From Smittium mucronatum (taxonomy: Eukaryota > Kickxellomycota > Harpellomycetes > Harpellales > Legeriomycetaceae): DNA of 13,524 bases. Location: the NCBI GenBank assembly GCA_001953115.1, contig LSSL01005513.1, positions 1-13,524 on the forward strand, given 5' to 3'. Shown here piece after piece: positions 1 to 8,313 of this stretch (positions are counted from its first letter, which is position 1; each line of letters starts with the position of its first letter). The notes under the pieces are model-generated. The model searched no databases, was not told the origin of the DNA, and saw only the letters and a list, made by a program, of their open reading frames with translations. Position numbers and translations under genes: made by a program.

Positions 1-161
1 TTTCTAAAAGTATTTAGAATCTTTCTCAAATTCTAATAATAACATATAGACTCCAGATTTAGATTGGTATATGAAAATATTTTAGTAATAATTTCTTTAT
101 TTACTGATCTAGATCACAAATTATTCTCTGTGAAAATAGTATTTACAAAAAATTATGGTGA

Positions 162-314
162 CAAATCTTATCTTGGGTATTAGAAACCCTTAAAAAGAAA
201 CTTAAAAATATAGGATACTATTGGCTAGCAAAAAATATAATATCTAACTTTTCAAAAGCCATAACTAAAGCAAAAAATCTTTTAGAAAATTGGATAGCAA
301 GAGTAAAATTCTGA
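162..314 (+). other. Unassigned coding-like frame, integrase zinc-finger resemblance only
   Basis: A 50-codon stop-free stretch reads with a protein-like flavour, including TLKKKLKNIGYYW near its middle. The TL-K-L-x-GYYW pattern recalls the H2C2 zinc-binding segment in front of Ty3/gypsy-type integrase cores (known family feature). The expected CxxC pair is not present: the matching position reads KAITKAK. No integrase core follows in any frame. At this base composition a 50-codon run is not unusual. It may be a retrotransposon remnant or chance, and I lean towards not assigning it. Confidence 0.12.
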
Positions 315-582
315 TACCATTTTTCTAAGAAAATTTCAGATCTTATTATCTAGGAATATGTCGGCTTATAAAGGTGAATAAAATTTGATATTCACAAGAT
401 ACAGTTATCTTCCACTCAATAGCTTTTCAAAAATTAAAAAAAAATTATTTTTGAAAAAATTTCCACAATTTTCCAGGTTGGAAAGAAAACTGAATAAAAA
501 TTCAAATTTTAACGAAAGTTTATATTTAATTATACCCTCACCAAAAAATTATCATGAAAGATTTAATAAAAACATGAAATAA
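310..582 (+). other. Unassigned frame, possible coding remnant
   Basis: One plus-strand frame runs about 90 codons with a single in-frame stop (near 377-379). It is rich in Lys, Asn, Phe and Ser, with short readable pieces such as LYLIIPSPKNYHERF close to the 3' end. I recognise no family, signal peptide or membrane segment. A run this long with one stop is somewhat less than expected by chance here, but not decisive. It lies immediately upstream of the small retroposed insert at 604-676 and has no clear link to it. Confidence 0.15.
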
Positions 583-588
583 AGGTAT

Positions 589-603
589 TCAGAATTAGAG
601 AAA
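589..603. repeat. Left target-site duplication of the 604-676 insert
   Basis: The 15-bp sequence tcagaattagagaaa recurs exactly at 677-691. The two copies bracket a 73-bp block that starts with a long T-run on this strand, as expected for a target-site duplication around a minus-strand, A-tailed insertion. Confidence 0.7.
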
Positions 604-676
604 TTTTTTTTTTGTTTTTTTTTTGTATCACGGAATTTTATTGTAAGATAACGTCATTAAAAGCTATACTAAAAAA
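604..676 (-). mobile_element. Short 5'-truncated retroposed RNA copy with A-tail
   Basis: Read on the minus strand, the block ends with AATAAA (642-637), twelve bases, then a tail of ten A, one C and ten A (624-604), directly against the 15-bp repeat. Polyadenylation signal, A-tail and flanking duplication together are the hallmark of LINE-type target-primed reverse transcription of a polyadenylated transcript (established mechanism). Only about 50 bases of template were copied. In one frame they read FFSIAFNDVILQ followed by a TAA that overlaps the AATAAA, which could be the C-terminus of a gene with an extremely short 3' UTR. The source gene or LINE is not identifiable. The perfect repeats suggest a fairly recent event. 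Confidence 0.65.
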
Positions 677-691
677 TCAGAATTAGAGAAA
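677..691. repeat. Right target-site duplication of the 604-676 insert
   Basis: Exact second copy of tcagaattagagaaa. It abuts the 5' (truncated) end of the minus-strand insert. Confidence 0.7.
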
Positions 692-1379
692 ACTTGTTTG
701 ATTGAGTTTAAAAGTTTATCAAAACGTATAATAACCGAAAGAAAACTTTTTATGTGCCCAATATGCATAAAATTGGATATAATAAAAAAAAAATTGAAAA
801 AATTGAAACGATAGAATTAAATTTGTTATTTTAATCTCAAGGGAATGCTTTATATTTAGTTGAAGAAGGTAATAAAGGAGGAAACTTTGAAAATTTTCAT
901 GCAAATTTAATGCTGTAAATATACAATAACTTGGATAAAATGCTGATTTTTTTTTTTTGAATTTTCGGTATTAATATACTCGAATATATATATATATATA
1001 TATATACCCATTTATAAATATTTTATTCACTCTTTAATTTTCTAAAAAAGAAAAAAAGTATACACTCATACTCATTTCTATTAATAAAATATAGTTTTAT
1101 GCCATCAACATCACTCTTATTCAAAATCGAAGAAAGTAATGTCAGACAAAGATGGTTTTTAAAATTCTAGTATTACTTTTAATCCACTATAAGATTAATG
1201 CTTTTACTGTTTAATTCGCTCTAGAATTAAATACAACCTAATGAATTTATACGAAGTTAGGATTATTTTATAAATTATTTTTCAAAAAAAATAAAGAAAA
1301 AACATCTATTTTTGTATCGATCGTTCAAACTTGTAACTAATTGATGCTTTGGTTGTATTAAAATTTATGAATAAAGGTG
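692..1379. other. AT-rich stretch, no recognised gene
   Basis: Nothing recognisable lies here apart from a TA microsatellite at 984-1006. A plus-strand frame at 721-918 runs 65 codons with one internal stop and contains protein-like pieces (KTFYVPNMHKIGYN, ALYLVEEGNKGGNFENF), but it matches no family I know. A minus-strand frame overlaps it. T-runs near 947-959 have no matching flanking repeat, so they are not called as a retroposon tail. Confidence 0.4.
984..1006. repeat. (AT)n microsatellite
   Basis: About 11 uninterrupted AT dinucleotides. Simple sequence with no further inference. Confidence 0.9.
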
Positions 1380-1540
1380 GGTTAAAAGTATATATACACA
1401 AAATTACGAGCCAGTGCACAAAATTAGACAACTATACAATAAATGTGTTCTCATACACGAATTATTGTTTTTTTTTGTCCAATGAGTTTTTTTTAGATAT
1501 TACGTTTTCATACAAGAAAAAACTACCTCTTGTAATTTGA
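1380..1540. repeat. MULE terminal inverted repeat, left
   Basis: The innermost 46 bases (1495-1540) match the reverse complement of 4080-4125 at 43 positions. Similarity continues outwards with gaps to about 1380, where ggttaaaa pairs with ttttaacc at 4207-4214. The left copy carries roughly 20 extra bases near 1425-1448. The short ORF covering this repeat is a shadow. Confidence 0.8.
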
Positions 1541-2190
1541 AGTTCATTTTTATGCAATAGCCAATGCAATTAAGTGGATGAAGAAGTCAATAATAATTAA
1601 TGAAAAAGAATTTTTCTACAAAATTTCAAAATGATTTAAATAAGTCTCAAAAAGAAAGCTTCTTGAATATATTATCATTTAAAATAATATTAGGTTATAA
1701 AATTTTCCTTAAGGATTATACTTAAAGCGATTAAAAGCGTCAAATTAAGAAGCCATAATCAGTTTCAAAAAACGATTAAAGGAATATCATAAATGGTAAG
1801 CAATATTTTAAAATATATGATAATAATTGAAATATTTTTTAAATGCCTTTAAAATTAGGTAGATTTATCGGATATAATAAAGAATTATTGGTTGTGTATA
1901 CAAAATTATGTGTGTATGTGTGTATTTATGTTTATATTTATATAATATTTCTAATAAATTTAAACTTTAGTTAGCTTTGTTATTTTTGATAGATGTAAAT
2001 AAATTCATAGCAGTTTAGATTCACATATGCTTGTTATTTATTTCAATTTATAAATAATACACCATTCAATAAATTAGTCTTTTTATAAATTTTTGATTTC
2101 TATTATATATTATTATTTTTATTATTTTATTTAAATACATCAAAATAAAATTTATCGCAGTTAATAATTATGAATTTTTATTAAGTTTAT

Positions 2191-3935
2191 TTAATTAAAT
2201 GATGCTTGGGGTGATTTAATTATTAATAAATATTTCATTTGTTCAGTGATATATTTTTTTAAATCATCATAAGTTTTCCCCTATGAGGCTTTGGTTTTAA
2301 CAAATTCTCTTGACTATTCCCAAACCCTAGTTTTTTTTAAATATTGTTAAACATGCTTACACTTTCTATGCTTCAAGTAATCGATGCAATTTCAGACAAT
2401 TTCTTTCAGATGATTTATTTCCAATTTAATTTTCAGTACTGATATCCCTATTCTGATTAGAAAGCTCCCTCCATGATTGGTAAGAATTATTCAATTCTTT
2501 ATCTAGGTAAGCACCTATTAAATTTTCATACTGTTTTATATCAGAACATATATTTGATTTTCCTCACAATAATTCCAAAATTTATGCCAGTGAATTTCTG
2601 TTTCAGATACGATAAGATTATTTGCATCATATAATGGTTTGGTAAATTAAAATTAAAATTTATACCTATATTATCAAATATATCCATGCTTATTTTAATC
2701 AATTTTTTTATTTTGTGATTTTTCCAGTTTAGATAAAGGATTTTTATAGTAAGATTGAATATTTCTAAAGCATTGTTTGTACTAGGCCCAAATAAAAACG
2801 CACCTTCATACCACTCTGAATTTTTTTTTTATGAAATTATTTTCTAACTTGATAATGGTATTATCAATTTCACTAAACTCAGACCATTTTTTTTTAGCAT
2901 TTTAATCAAATAATCAAAGTCTTTTCTGGAACTCAACATTCGTAGAAAGTTTATTTCACTAAAAAAGCTTTTCTTTAATTATTCAGGAGAGGATATAACC
3001 AATTTATTAATATTTCTATAAACATCTCCCAATAATTAATCCCTTTTCCTTTTATTAAAAATGAGTACTTCCTTTGTTATTTGAGGTGAAGAGTCCGATG
3101 TGAAGTGTTCAGGATAAAAAAACAAACCCAAAAGGTATGATATTTCTTTGATTGCATTCAAAATCCATAATTATTTTTTCTTATCTTCATTCTGGACTAT
3201 AGCTATAGAAACTAGGTGAAACTTATTTAAATCTGTGACACCAATCACCACAATAGGATATCAGATATCAAGTAGCTTGTATGTTGAATAGATGTGAATA
3301 TTTTCATATTTGCAAGCATTTTCAATAATATTGTTTGAGATAATATGAATTTCGACCTCATCTTAAAAAATTTTAAAATAAAAAAAAAGCCAAAGGTGCA
3401 AAATTAAAAAATTAAAAAATTATCTTAGCTTATAAAATAATTTTTCTTATATTTTAAAAGCTTATATAAGGCACGTTTTTCTCATATTGTATGATTTTTT
3501 ATGAAAAATTCTAAATCTTCGATAGTCAATTTGCTATTGCGATTTACATCTTCTCTCTTCTATTATTTGAAATAATGTCGTATAATTCTTAGGAGATAGT
3601 TCGATTCCTTCTATTTTCAGCTTTTTCTGCAAGTCCCATGGCCTTGCGGATCCATTTTTATACAAATCTAAAACATTTTTTTTATAATCAAGTCACTGTC
3701 TTATATTTTTATAATCTTCTGAGTGCTCATATGCGCTGTATTAAACTGATATATTATCATTTAAGTCATCAAGCCTTATTCTCACAGTGTAGCCGGACAT
3801 GGACCAATTTCTACAGTAATATATAGTCTGAAAACAGCCTTTAAGAGTCCTGCTAGATCTTATTACCCATATGCTAAGAGAACCTTCCGAACCATGTATT
3901 TCAAAGATATCATTAGATTTCCTATCTAATTTCAT
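2191..3935 (-). pseudogene. MULE transposase pseudogene (zinc finger, DDE core, SWIM)
   Basis: The former transposase would cut and rejoin the element's inverted repeats in the nucleus. From the ATG at 3935 the reading is in one frame at first, then needs several shifts and has many stops. Order of parts: an N-terminal FLYWCH/WRKY-GCM-like finger (YYCRNWSMSGYTVRIRL near 3810-3765, followed by YEHSED, with one Cys and one His apparently lost); a linker block with GSARPWDLQKKLK and SPKNYTTLFQIIEERR (3655-3550); the DDE core with STYKLLDI, YPIVVIGVTDLNKFH and SIAIVQNED (3290-3185), then PEHFTSDSSPQI near 3105; DVYRNINKLV near 3010; W-EGAFLFGPSTNNALEIFN (2805-2755) carrying the third acidic residue; and NCIDYLKHRKCKHV (2391-2349), a SWIM-like C...CKH. 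The first catalytic Asp, expected in a DATYKL-type block, reads as Ser. About 580 codons in all, a normal MULE length. The stop used for the end is at 2193-2191. Confidence 0.88.
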
Positions 3936-4079
3936 TTTTATTTATTTTTTTATGAATAAAATATAACTTTGTTTAGAATTCTTCAAAAGTATGATATAAA
4001 CGATGTGAATTTAAACGAACCGATAATTTATCATTTTAATAGTAAAATTTTTAAATTTTAATGATAGTAAATAAATCTG

Positions 4080-4214
4080 TCAAATTATAAGAGGTAGTTT
4101 TTTTGTGTATGAAAACGTAATATCTTAAAAAAATTATTGGTCAAAAAAATAATTTATGCATATGAAAAGATTTTGTGTCTAAAAATCTAACTTTGTGTAT
4201 TAATATTTTTAACC
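4080..4214. repeat. MULE terminal inverted repeat, right
   Basis: Reverse complement of the left repeat. The best part is 4080-4125 (43/46), containing gaggtag, a T-run and gaaaacgtaatatct. It lies about 145 bp upstream of the transposase start, where the MULE promoter would be expected (inference from family architecture). Confidence 0.8.
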
Positions 4215-5398
4215 AATACGGATATATTAATCTGTAGAAATTTGATAAAGCCCTTGAAATCTGGCGGTATTAGATTCCAAAAAAAACCTAATAAAATCAA
4301 TAAAAAGGTGCGGAAGTGATTAAAAAATATATATATACAAGATAAAAACACGCACATATAATTTTTTTTTTAACACCTATTTGAATAATTAATGACCATA
4401 GGCCGATTTTTTTATTTGATAAGTTAACTTTTGATTTATTACATTTCTAACAGACAGTAAAACAAAACTAAAATTTTCATAAAACAAACTATATTAATAA
4501 TTATTTAATACATCATTTAATTATTAAAAGCTTACTCAAAACCTAATTTAGTACATCTGGTTACATTGTATATAAAAATTAGAAATTATGAGTTAAAAGA
4601 TCACAATGAAGCTATGTAATGAAAAAGAGGGTAGAAGGAAAATGGCACTATTTAATTCATTTTTTTGTCTTGCGTTAATAAAATAACTGATTAATATCAT
4701 GAATCATTTCCCCCCCCCTTTTTATTCAAATTGTTTAAGAGAGCAGGAATCAAAATATATTTTATATAATACCCAATTAAATAGCTAATATTTCTCCTCA
4801 AGAAAGATATTAATTTTTTTAAAATTATTAAAGGTTGTTATATCAATTCAGTTGAAAAATTACCTTTTCTGGGCATATCAAATGAACAATTAAGTTTATT
4901 ATTTCAGTGTATCATTTTATTTTAACGAAAAAAAATTCGTAAGTCGAAAATTCTAAAAAAATAAAACAAACAAAATTTAATATTTTTGAACAATAAAAAA
5001 AGCATAAAAAATCATAGATAAAAACGTAGTGGATTTAATTGGGTAAAATTTTGAGAATTTCAGGGAAATTAATGAAAAAACTTTGAAGATTAATAATAAT
5101 TCTTCTTTACTAATAAAAGTTCTTGTAAATTATTAAAAGATCTGTCGTTTTATGATTATAATATATATTACTATTATTGGAATTAATATGTAAAATTATA
5201 GATGAAAATATCTTAATTTTCCAAATAAATCAATTCCAAATACTAAAAAAAACTGAATTATACTTCGTAGGGATCAAAGTATCAGGCGTAACCGTCTTTT
5301 ATTGAATAAAAAATCGAAAATCTAAAAGCCAATAAAAGTAAAATATGTAAATAGAATAATATCTAGAAATTTATAAAGAATAAAACTGAATTACGGTG
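4215..5398. other. AT-rich stretch, nothing recognised
   Basis: No coding frame, RNA gene or mobile-element end could be supported on either strand. It contains an isolated run of nine C (4710-4718), unusual in this composition, and scattered A/T homopolymers, none flanked by matching direct repeats. Confidence 0.5.
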
Positions 5399-5662
5399 TT
5401 ATTTATCTTTATTAATTTTTATTCTCAAGGTATTTTACCAGCACAAAAGATACTTTTTTTTATAAAATTTAAGGATTACTGGAGAGTTGGTGCAAAGCTG
5501 AATAAAATTTCAGATTTTTAAAACATTGTTCTGCCAATATGAATACAAAATAGAATGGTATGAACAATTTTTAACTATAAGGACTCTGGAAAAGATCTAT
5601 AAGTCTACCCACAGCTCATTTAATCTCTGTATTAAATTAAATAGGAATTCTTCCTCGCACAT
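5399..5662 (-). other. Possible coding remnant, unrecognised
   Basis: From an ATG at 5662 a minus-strand frame reads 88 codons with only three internal stops before a terminal TAA. It has protein-like pieces (MCEEEFLFNLIQRLNELW, HSILYSYWQNNVL, PVILKFYKKKYLLCW). Aromatic and hydrophobic residues are frequent, but there is no clear membrane segment or motif. Fewer stops than expected for this composition is the only evidence. I assign no function. Confidence 0.2.
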
Positions 5663-5706
5663 AAAAAAAAATAGGAATCAAAGAAACTGATAGTATCGTA
5701 TCCTAG

Positions 5707-5871
5707 ATGTGGTTTTATGTACTATTAGTATTTCAAATGAATGTTTCAGCTTCTATAGAAATGTGGAAAGTGGATATCGTACCACATGGTATACAAGTAT
5801 TTTTAGTAAAGATACCTAATCGATGTATTACTACTTTCGCCGAAGAGTACAAGAATCTCTTATACTTTCGG
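5707..5871 (+). other. Short open frame, possible coding remnant
   Basis: A 54-codon frame from an ATG, somewhat richer in G+C than its surroundings, reading WKVDIVPHGIQVFLVKIP and ITTFAEEYKNLLYF before a TAA. A further plus-strand coding-like frame begins about 50 bases downstream (5922-6287), and both could be pieces of one decayed gene separated by indels. I recognise no family. Confidence 0.2.
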
Positions 5872-5921
5872 TAAACGTCATAAAAAAAATTATTCGCGAA
5901 TAATTAATGCTGATATTATAA

Positions 5922-6287
5922 GATGAAGCGACTATCATTACCAAACCCTGTTTACGTCATCGACGGAAAAGATTTTATATGCCGGGAAAGCCGTTCCAAT
6001 TAATCAAATCGGATTTTAAACTTTTTATGTATAAAGAAAAAAGGAATGTGCCATTTTTCAGAAAAAAATCTAGAAGCTAATTATAATTAAAAGTACCTAT
6101 CTTGGAAGTCAGCAGAAATTTTTCTCCAGCGCAAACTTTTTATGCTTTAGCCCTGGTCTATGCATCAAAATAACCATCAGGAAAAGGAGGTTTTCGAAGG
6201 GAAGTGGAAGATTTCAAGTATCCAAAAGGATTTCTCAATATAAACTACTCAGAGATAACTATAAGAGGCCTTCTAGAAAATTTCTAG
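5922..6287 (+). other. Possible decayed gene fragment, unrecognised
   Basis: A single plus-strand frame of 121 sense positions has only three internal stops (two close together near 6080, one near 6170), where roughly ten would be expected at random. Readable blocks include ITKPCLRHRRKRFYMPGKPF, SPAQTFYALALVYASK, GKGGFRREVEDFKYPKGFL and INYSEITIRGLLENF. The composition is basic at the start and mixed later, with no signal peptide or membrane segment. Stops become dense downstream. It looks like a pseudogene piece of a cellular gene or a retroelement ORF. I cannot name it. Confidence 0.25.
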
Positions 6288-8016
6288 CGAACTTGAAAAA
6301 ATCTGAAATTCAATTTATATTTCTTTTTTATTTTAGAATAGGAATTCATTATCATTTCCAATTTCCTGAAATCTATGAATAATCGATATTTTACGTGGGT
6401 TTAACGCTTTATAAATTACCGATACTAACCATAAATCTATTCAGAAATTAGAGGAATATGAGTTCAGAAGCTGTGTACCGTCTTGAAGAGAAAGGAGCTT
6501 AGTTACTGAAAAAGAATGTTATATTTAAAGTAAAAACCAGAGATGTATGATTTTACATAAATTTATTTTTTATAATAAATAACATAGGTGGTTTCAGGTC
6601 GACCCTGAACCTCAGGCATCTCAAAAAGATTGGTTCTTATAAAATAATAGATGGTATTATCTTAATAATTATTCCAAATAGAAGAGGAAATAGGGGAAAT
6701 TGGTTTTTTTATCTCAAAGATGGTTTATTAAAATATTAATCTTGAAATTGTAGAAGAGTTTTTCCCGATTATATTTGAACGAAAAAAAAAAGTCCAGAGT
6801 ATCGTCTTTTGATTTTTTTTCTAAAAACTAATTCGTAAAATAATTTCTTGCGCCTAATTATAAAGTGAGCCAGAATAACTTTCTAACATCAGCCTATTTA
6901 AATGATCTTTAGATAATAAGGAAACAGATGGAGAATTTTTTATAAGGTAAAGATCTAACCTACCTGAAACTATGAGTTAAAAAAAAAGGTCAAGGTAGAT
7001 AAAACTATAATTTCTTCATAAATATAGCCAATTATAATTATTATAGCAATCAAAACAGAAAATATGACGATCAATACCATTTAATGCATGTTAAAAGATC
7101 TCATAATGGAAGCTTCCAAAATCTTAAAAACTGATCAGGTTAAAATGAAATTTCTGAAGACCTTCTTAGGAAAGATTAAAGGAATTTGACAGAACTTTCT
7201 AACAATTCACTTAATTATGAGAATATTTGTGAATATGAAGAATAAAATTCTATAGGAAAATTATTAATGTGCTAAGACTGTATTAATTAACAAAATTTTG
7301 GTACAAGATCTAATATTTTGAAAAAATCAAAAAAAAATTATATAAACAATTTTTTTTACCAGAAAAATCAGTCTGGAAATATTTTCATACTTCAGAAACT
7401 CAAATTGTGGATACTTTTGGAATCTGCGCCTGCTATGACTTGTGAAAATTTGTAGTAACTTCAATTCACATTAAATTAAAAAAAATTGCCGACAGATTGT
7501 GCGTGTAATAGCTCTCGAGTGTTTTTGTGAGAAATTTGCCATAATATTTGTACAATAATACCATTTATGTGCTAGTTGGGATGTTATAGGCACTAAATCT
7601 CTCAAAATACTATAATTTTTACAAATTTATTTTTTTCACTGCCTTAAGTAGTGCATTAGAACTCAAAAGAAATATTTATCTTCAGCAATTAATACTGCAA
7701 ACCCACCCAGATGTTTAAATGTAAAGCATATCGACCCCTAATCAGCGAAGACCACACCGAGTTATGATTAAAGTATGGAGATCACAATATAGACCTCTTC
7801 GATAAAATTAATAACAAGAAATTCTAATACTTTTTTCATTAATCTGATCCAAAATGGCTGGTGCAGAGCTCTAAATTTCCCAATTTTTCAATTCCTAAAA
7901 CCTCATACTGATTCACCCTCCCCCCCCCCATGAAATTTAATATCAGAAACATCCAAAAAGATACGGAGAGAAAGCATAAATATAGCTTTATTGGCCCCTC
8001 TATGGAATTCTGAAAT
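6288..8016. other. AT-rich stretch with weak coding-like frames
   Basis: No gene is supported. A plus-strand stretch at 6551-6736 is stop-free for 62 codons (with IIPNRRGNRGNWFFYLKDGL) but has no ATG, and an overlapping frame nearby also has open runs, so neither is called. A run of ten C at 7920-7929 stands out. The last bases border the direct repeat of the 5S-containing insert. Confidence 0.4.
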
Positions 8017-8032
8017 TTTAGTTCCGTACTAA
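8017..8032. repeat. Target-site duplication at the A-tail side of the 5S insert
   Basis: tttagttccgtactaa, identical over 16 bp to 8314-8329. It directly abuts the T12 run (8033-8044), which is the A-tail of the minus-strand insert. Confidence 0.85.
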
Positions 8033-8044
8033 TTTTTTTTTTTT
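8033..8044 (-). other. Poly(A) tail of the 5S chimera
   Basis: Twelve consecutive T on the plus strand, hence A12 at the 3' end of the minus-strand insert. It lies seven bases beyond the AATAAA element (8057-8052) and ends exactly at the duplication. Confidence 0.8.
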
Positions 8045-8117
8045 CGGAAAATTTATTATAAAGTTAATAAAAAGTTATAAAAACTAATTTAAAAAAATTA
8101 AAAAAAAAGTGAAAATT

Positions 8118-8192
8118 TTACAAAATTTTTTTTACCCAACTCTCCTCTGCCGCTCTAGCAGCTCCATACCTCGAGAGCATTGGTTCAAGGTT
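8118..8192 (-). pseudogene. 3'-terminal ORF fragment carried by the chimera
   Basis: Immediately after the 5S segment, 24 codons and a TAA read without a stop: NLEPMLSRYGAARAAEESW then VKKIL. The segment is much richer in G+C than the surrounding DNA and mixes codons like real coding sequence. The following 75 bases are AT-rich with AATAAA, so it looks like the C-terminus of a protein followed by a short 3' UTR. In the chimera model this is the truncated end of the primary template, which could be a LINE ORF2 or any cellular mRNA. No protein can be named from 24 residues. The same bases can also form a hairpin (CTCTC near 8177-8173 with GAGAG near 8144-8140), which I take as secondary. Confidence 0.5.
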
Positions 8193-8194
8193 AA

Positions 8195-8313
8195 GACTTA
8201 CGGCACGTCGTATTCCCATGTGGTCCCCCACCACAGTACTGACGACGCCATCACCAGCTTAACTTCAAATATCGGATGGGATTTGGTGCTTTCTGGTGTG
8301 AATGGCCGTAAGA
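8195..8313 (-). rRNA. 5S ribosomal RNA sequence (retroposed copy)
   Basis: About 119 bases have the complete 5S fold. Helix I pairs CTTACGGC (8312-8305) with GCCGTAAG (8204-8197); helix II pairs CACCAG with CTGGTG; helix V pairs CGTCGT with ACGACG; helix IV pairs GTGGT with ACCAC. The internal control region for TFIIIA and RNA polymerase III is present: AAGTTAAGCTGG (A box, near 8265-8254) and a C-box-like tract over 8241-8221. The stretch ACCAGAAAGCACC followed by CCCATCCGAT is close to fungal 5S. The usual short T-run terminator is missing just after the 3' end: the next bases are TCTTAACC. This, with the flush target duplication, says the copy was inserted from RNA and is not an ordinary 5S locus. 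It might still be transcribed, since the promoter is internal. Ends are accurate to one or two bases. Confidence 0.93.

Larger units (their letters stand above)
1380..4214 (-). mobile_element. Degenerate Mutator-like (MULE) DNA transposon
   Basis: A 2.8-kb unit is bounded by terminal inverted repeats (1380-1540 and 4080-4214) and carries one minus-strand gene, a decayed MULE transposase at 2191-3935. Long inverted repeats around a single DDE transposase with an N-terminal zinc finger and a C-terminal SWIM motif are the normal architecture of autonomous MULEs (family knowledge). The transposase begins about 145 bp from one repeat and ends about 650 bp from the other. MULEs usually create 8-11 bp target duplications. 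The flanks aataaaggt (1370-1378) and aatacggat (4215-4223) agree at only 6 of 9 positions, so I do not claim one. The element is plainly immobile by its own protein because the gene is broken many times. Confidence 0.8.
8033..8313 (-). mobile_element. Chimeric retroposon: 5S rRNA joined to an mRNA or LINE 3' end
   Basis: Read on the minus strand, the 281-bp insert contains in order: a full 5S rRNA (8313-8195); a junction; the last 24 sense codons and stop of an unknown ORF (8192-8118); an AT-rich 3' UTR with AATAAA at 8057-8052; and twelve A (8044-8033). Perfect 16-bp duplications lie flush at both ends. In known chimeric retrogenes a LINE reverse transcriptase primes on a polyadenylated template and then jumps to a small structured RNA, giving a full-length small RNA 5' and a truncated mRNA 3'. 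This matches every visible feature. The alternative is a SINE3-type element with a 5S-derived promoter. Against it, the downstream part has a coding tail and runs of T (for example T9 at 8108-8100) that would stop RNA polymerase III. Copy number would settle it. Perfect duplications imply a young insertion. Confidence 0.82.

Noticed and set aside
162..314. Ty3/gypsy integrase zinc-binding remnant
   Set aside because: The GYYW context fits, but the CxxC pair and any integrase core are missing; reported only as an unassigned frame.
719..904. 61-codon minus-strand hydrophobic ORF
   Set aside because: Length is within chance expectation; the hydrophobicity comes from the A-rich opposite strand.
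947..959. A-tail of another minus-strand retroposon
   Set aside because: The sequence next to the T-run does not recur on the other side within a plausible distance, and there is no AATAAA near it.
1349..1540. 63-codon plus-strand ORF
   Set aside because: It covers the MULE terminal inverted repeat; a chance frame.
3638..3826. 62-codon plus-strand ORF
   Set aside because: Antisense to the N-terminal zinc-finger part of the MULE transposase pseudogene.
1370..4223. 9-bp MULE target duplication (aataaaggt / aatacggat)
   Set aside because: Only 6 of 9 positions agree and the exact ends of the inverted repeats are uncertain.
8138..8192. tRNA-like or small structured RNA downstream of the 5S (ggttcaagg resembles a B box; hairpins possible)
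   Set aside because: No cloverleaf can be drawn on either strand, and the segment reads better as the C-terminal codons and stop of an ORF followed by a 3' UTR.
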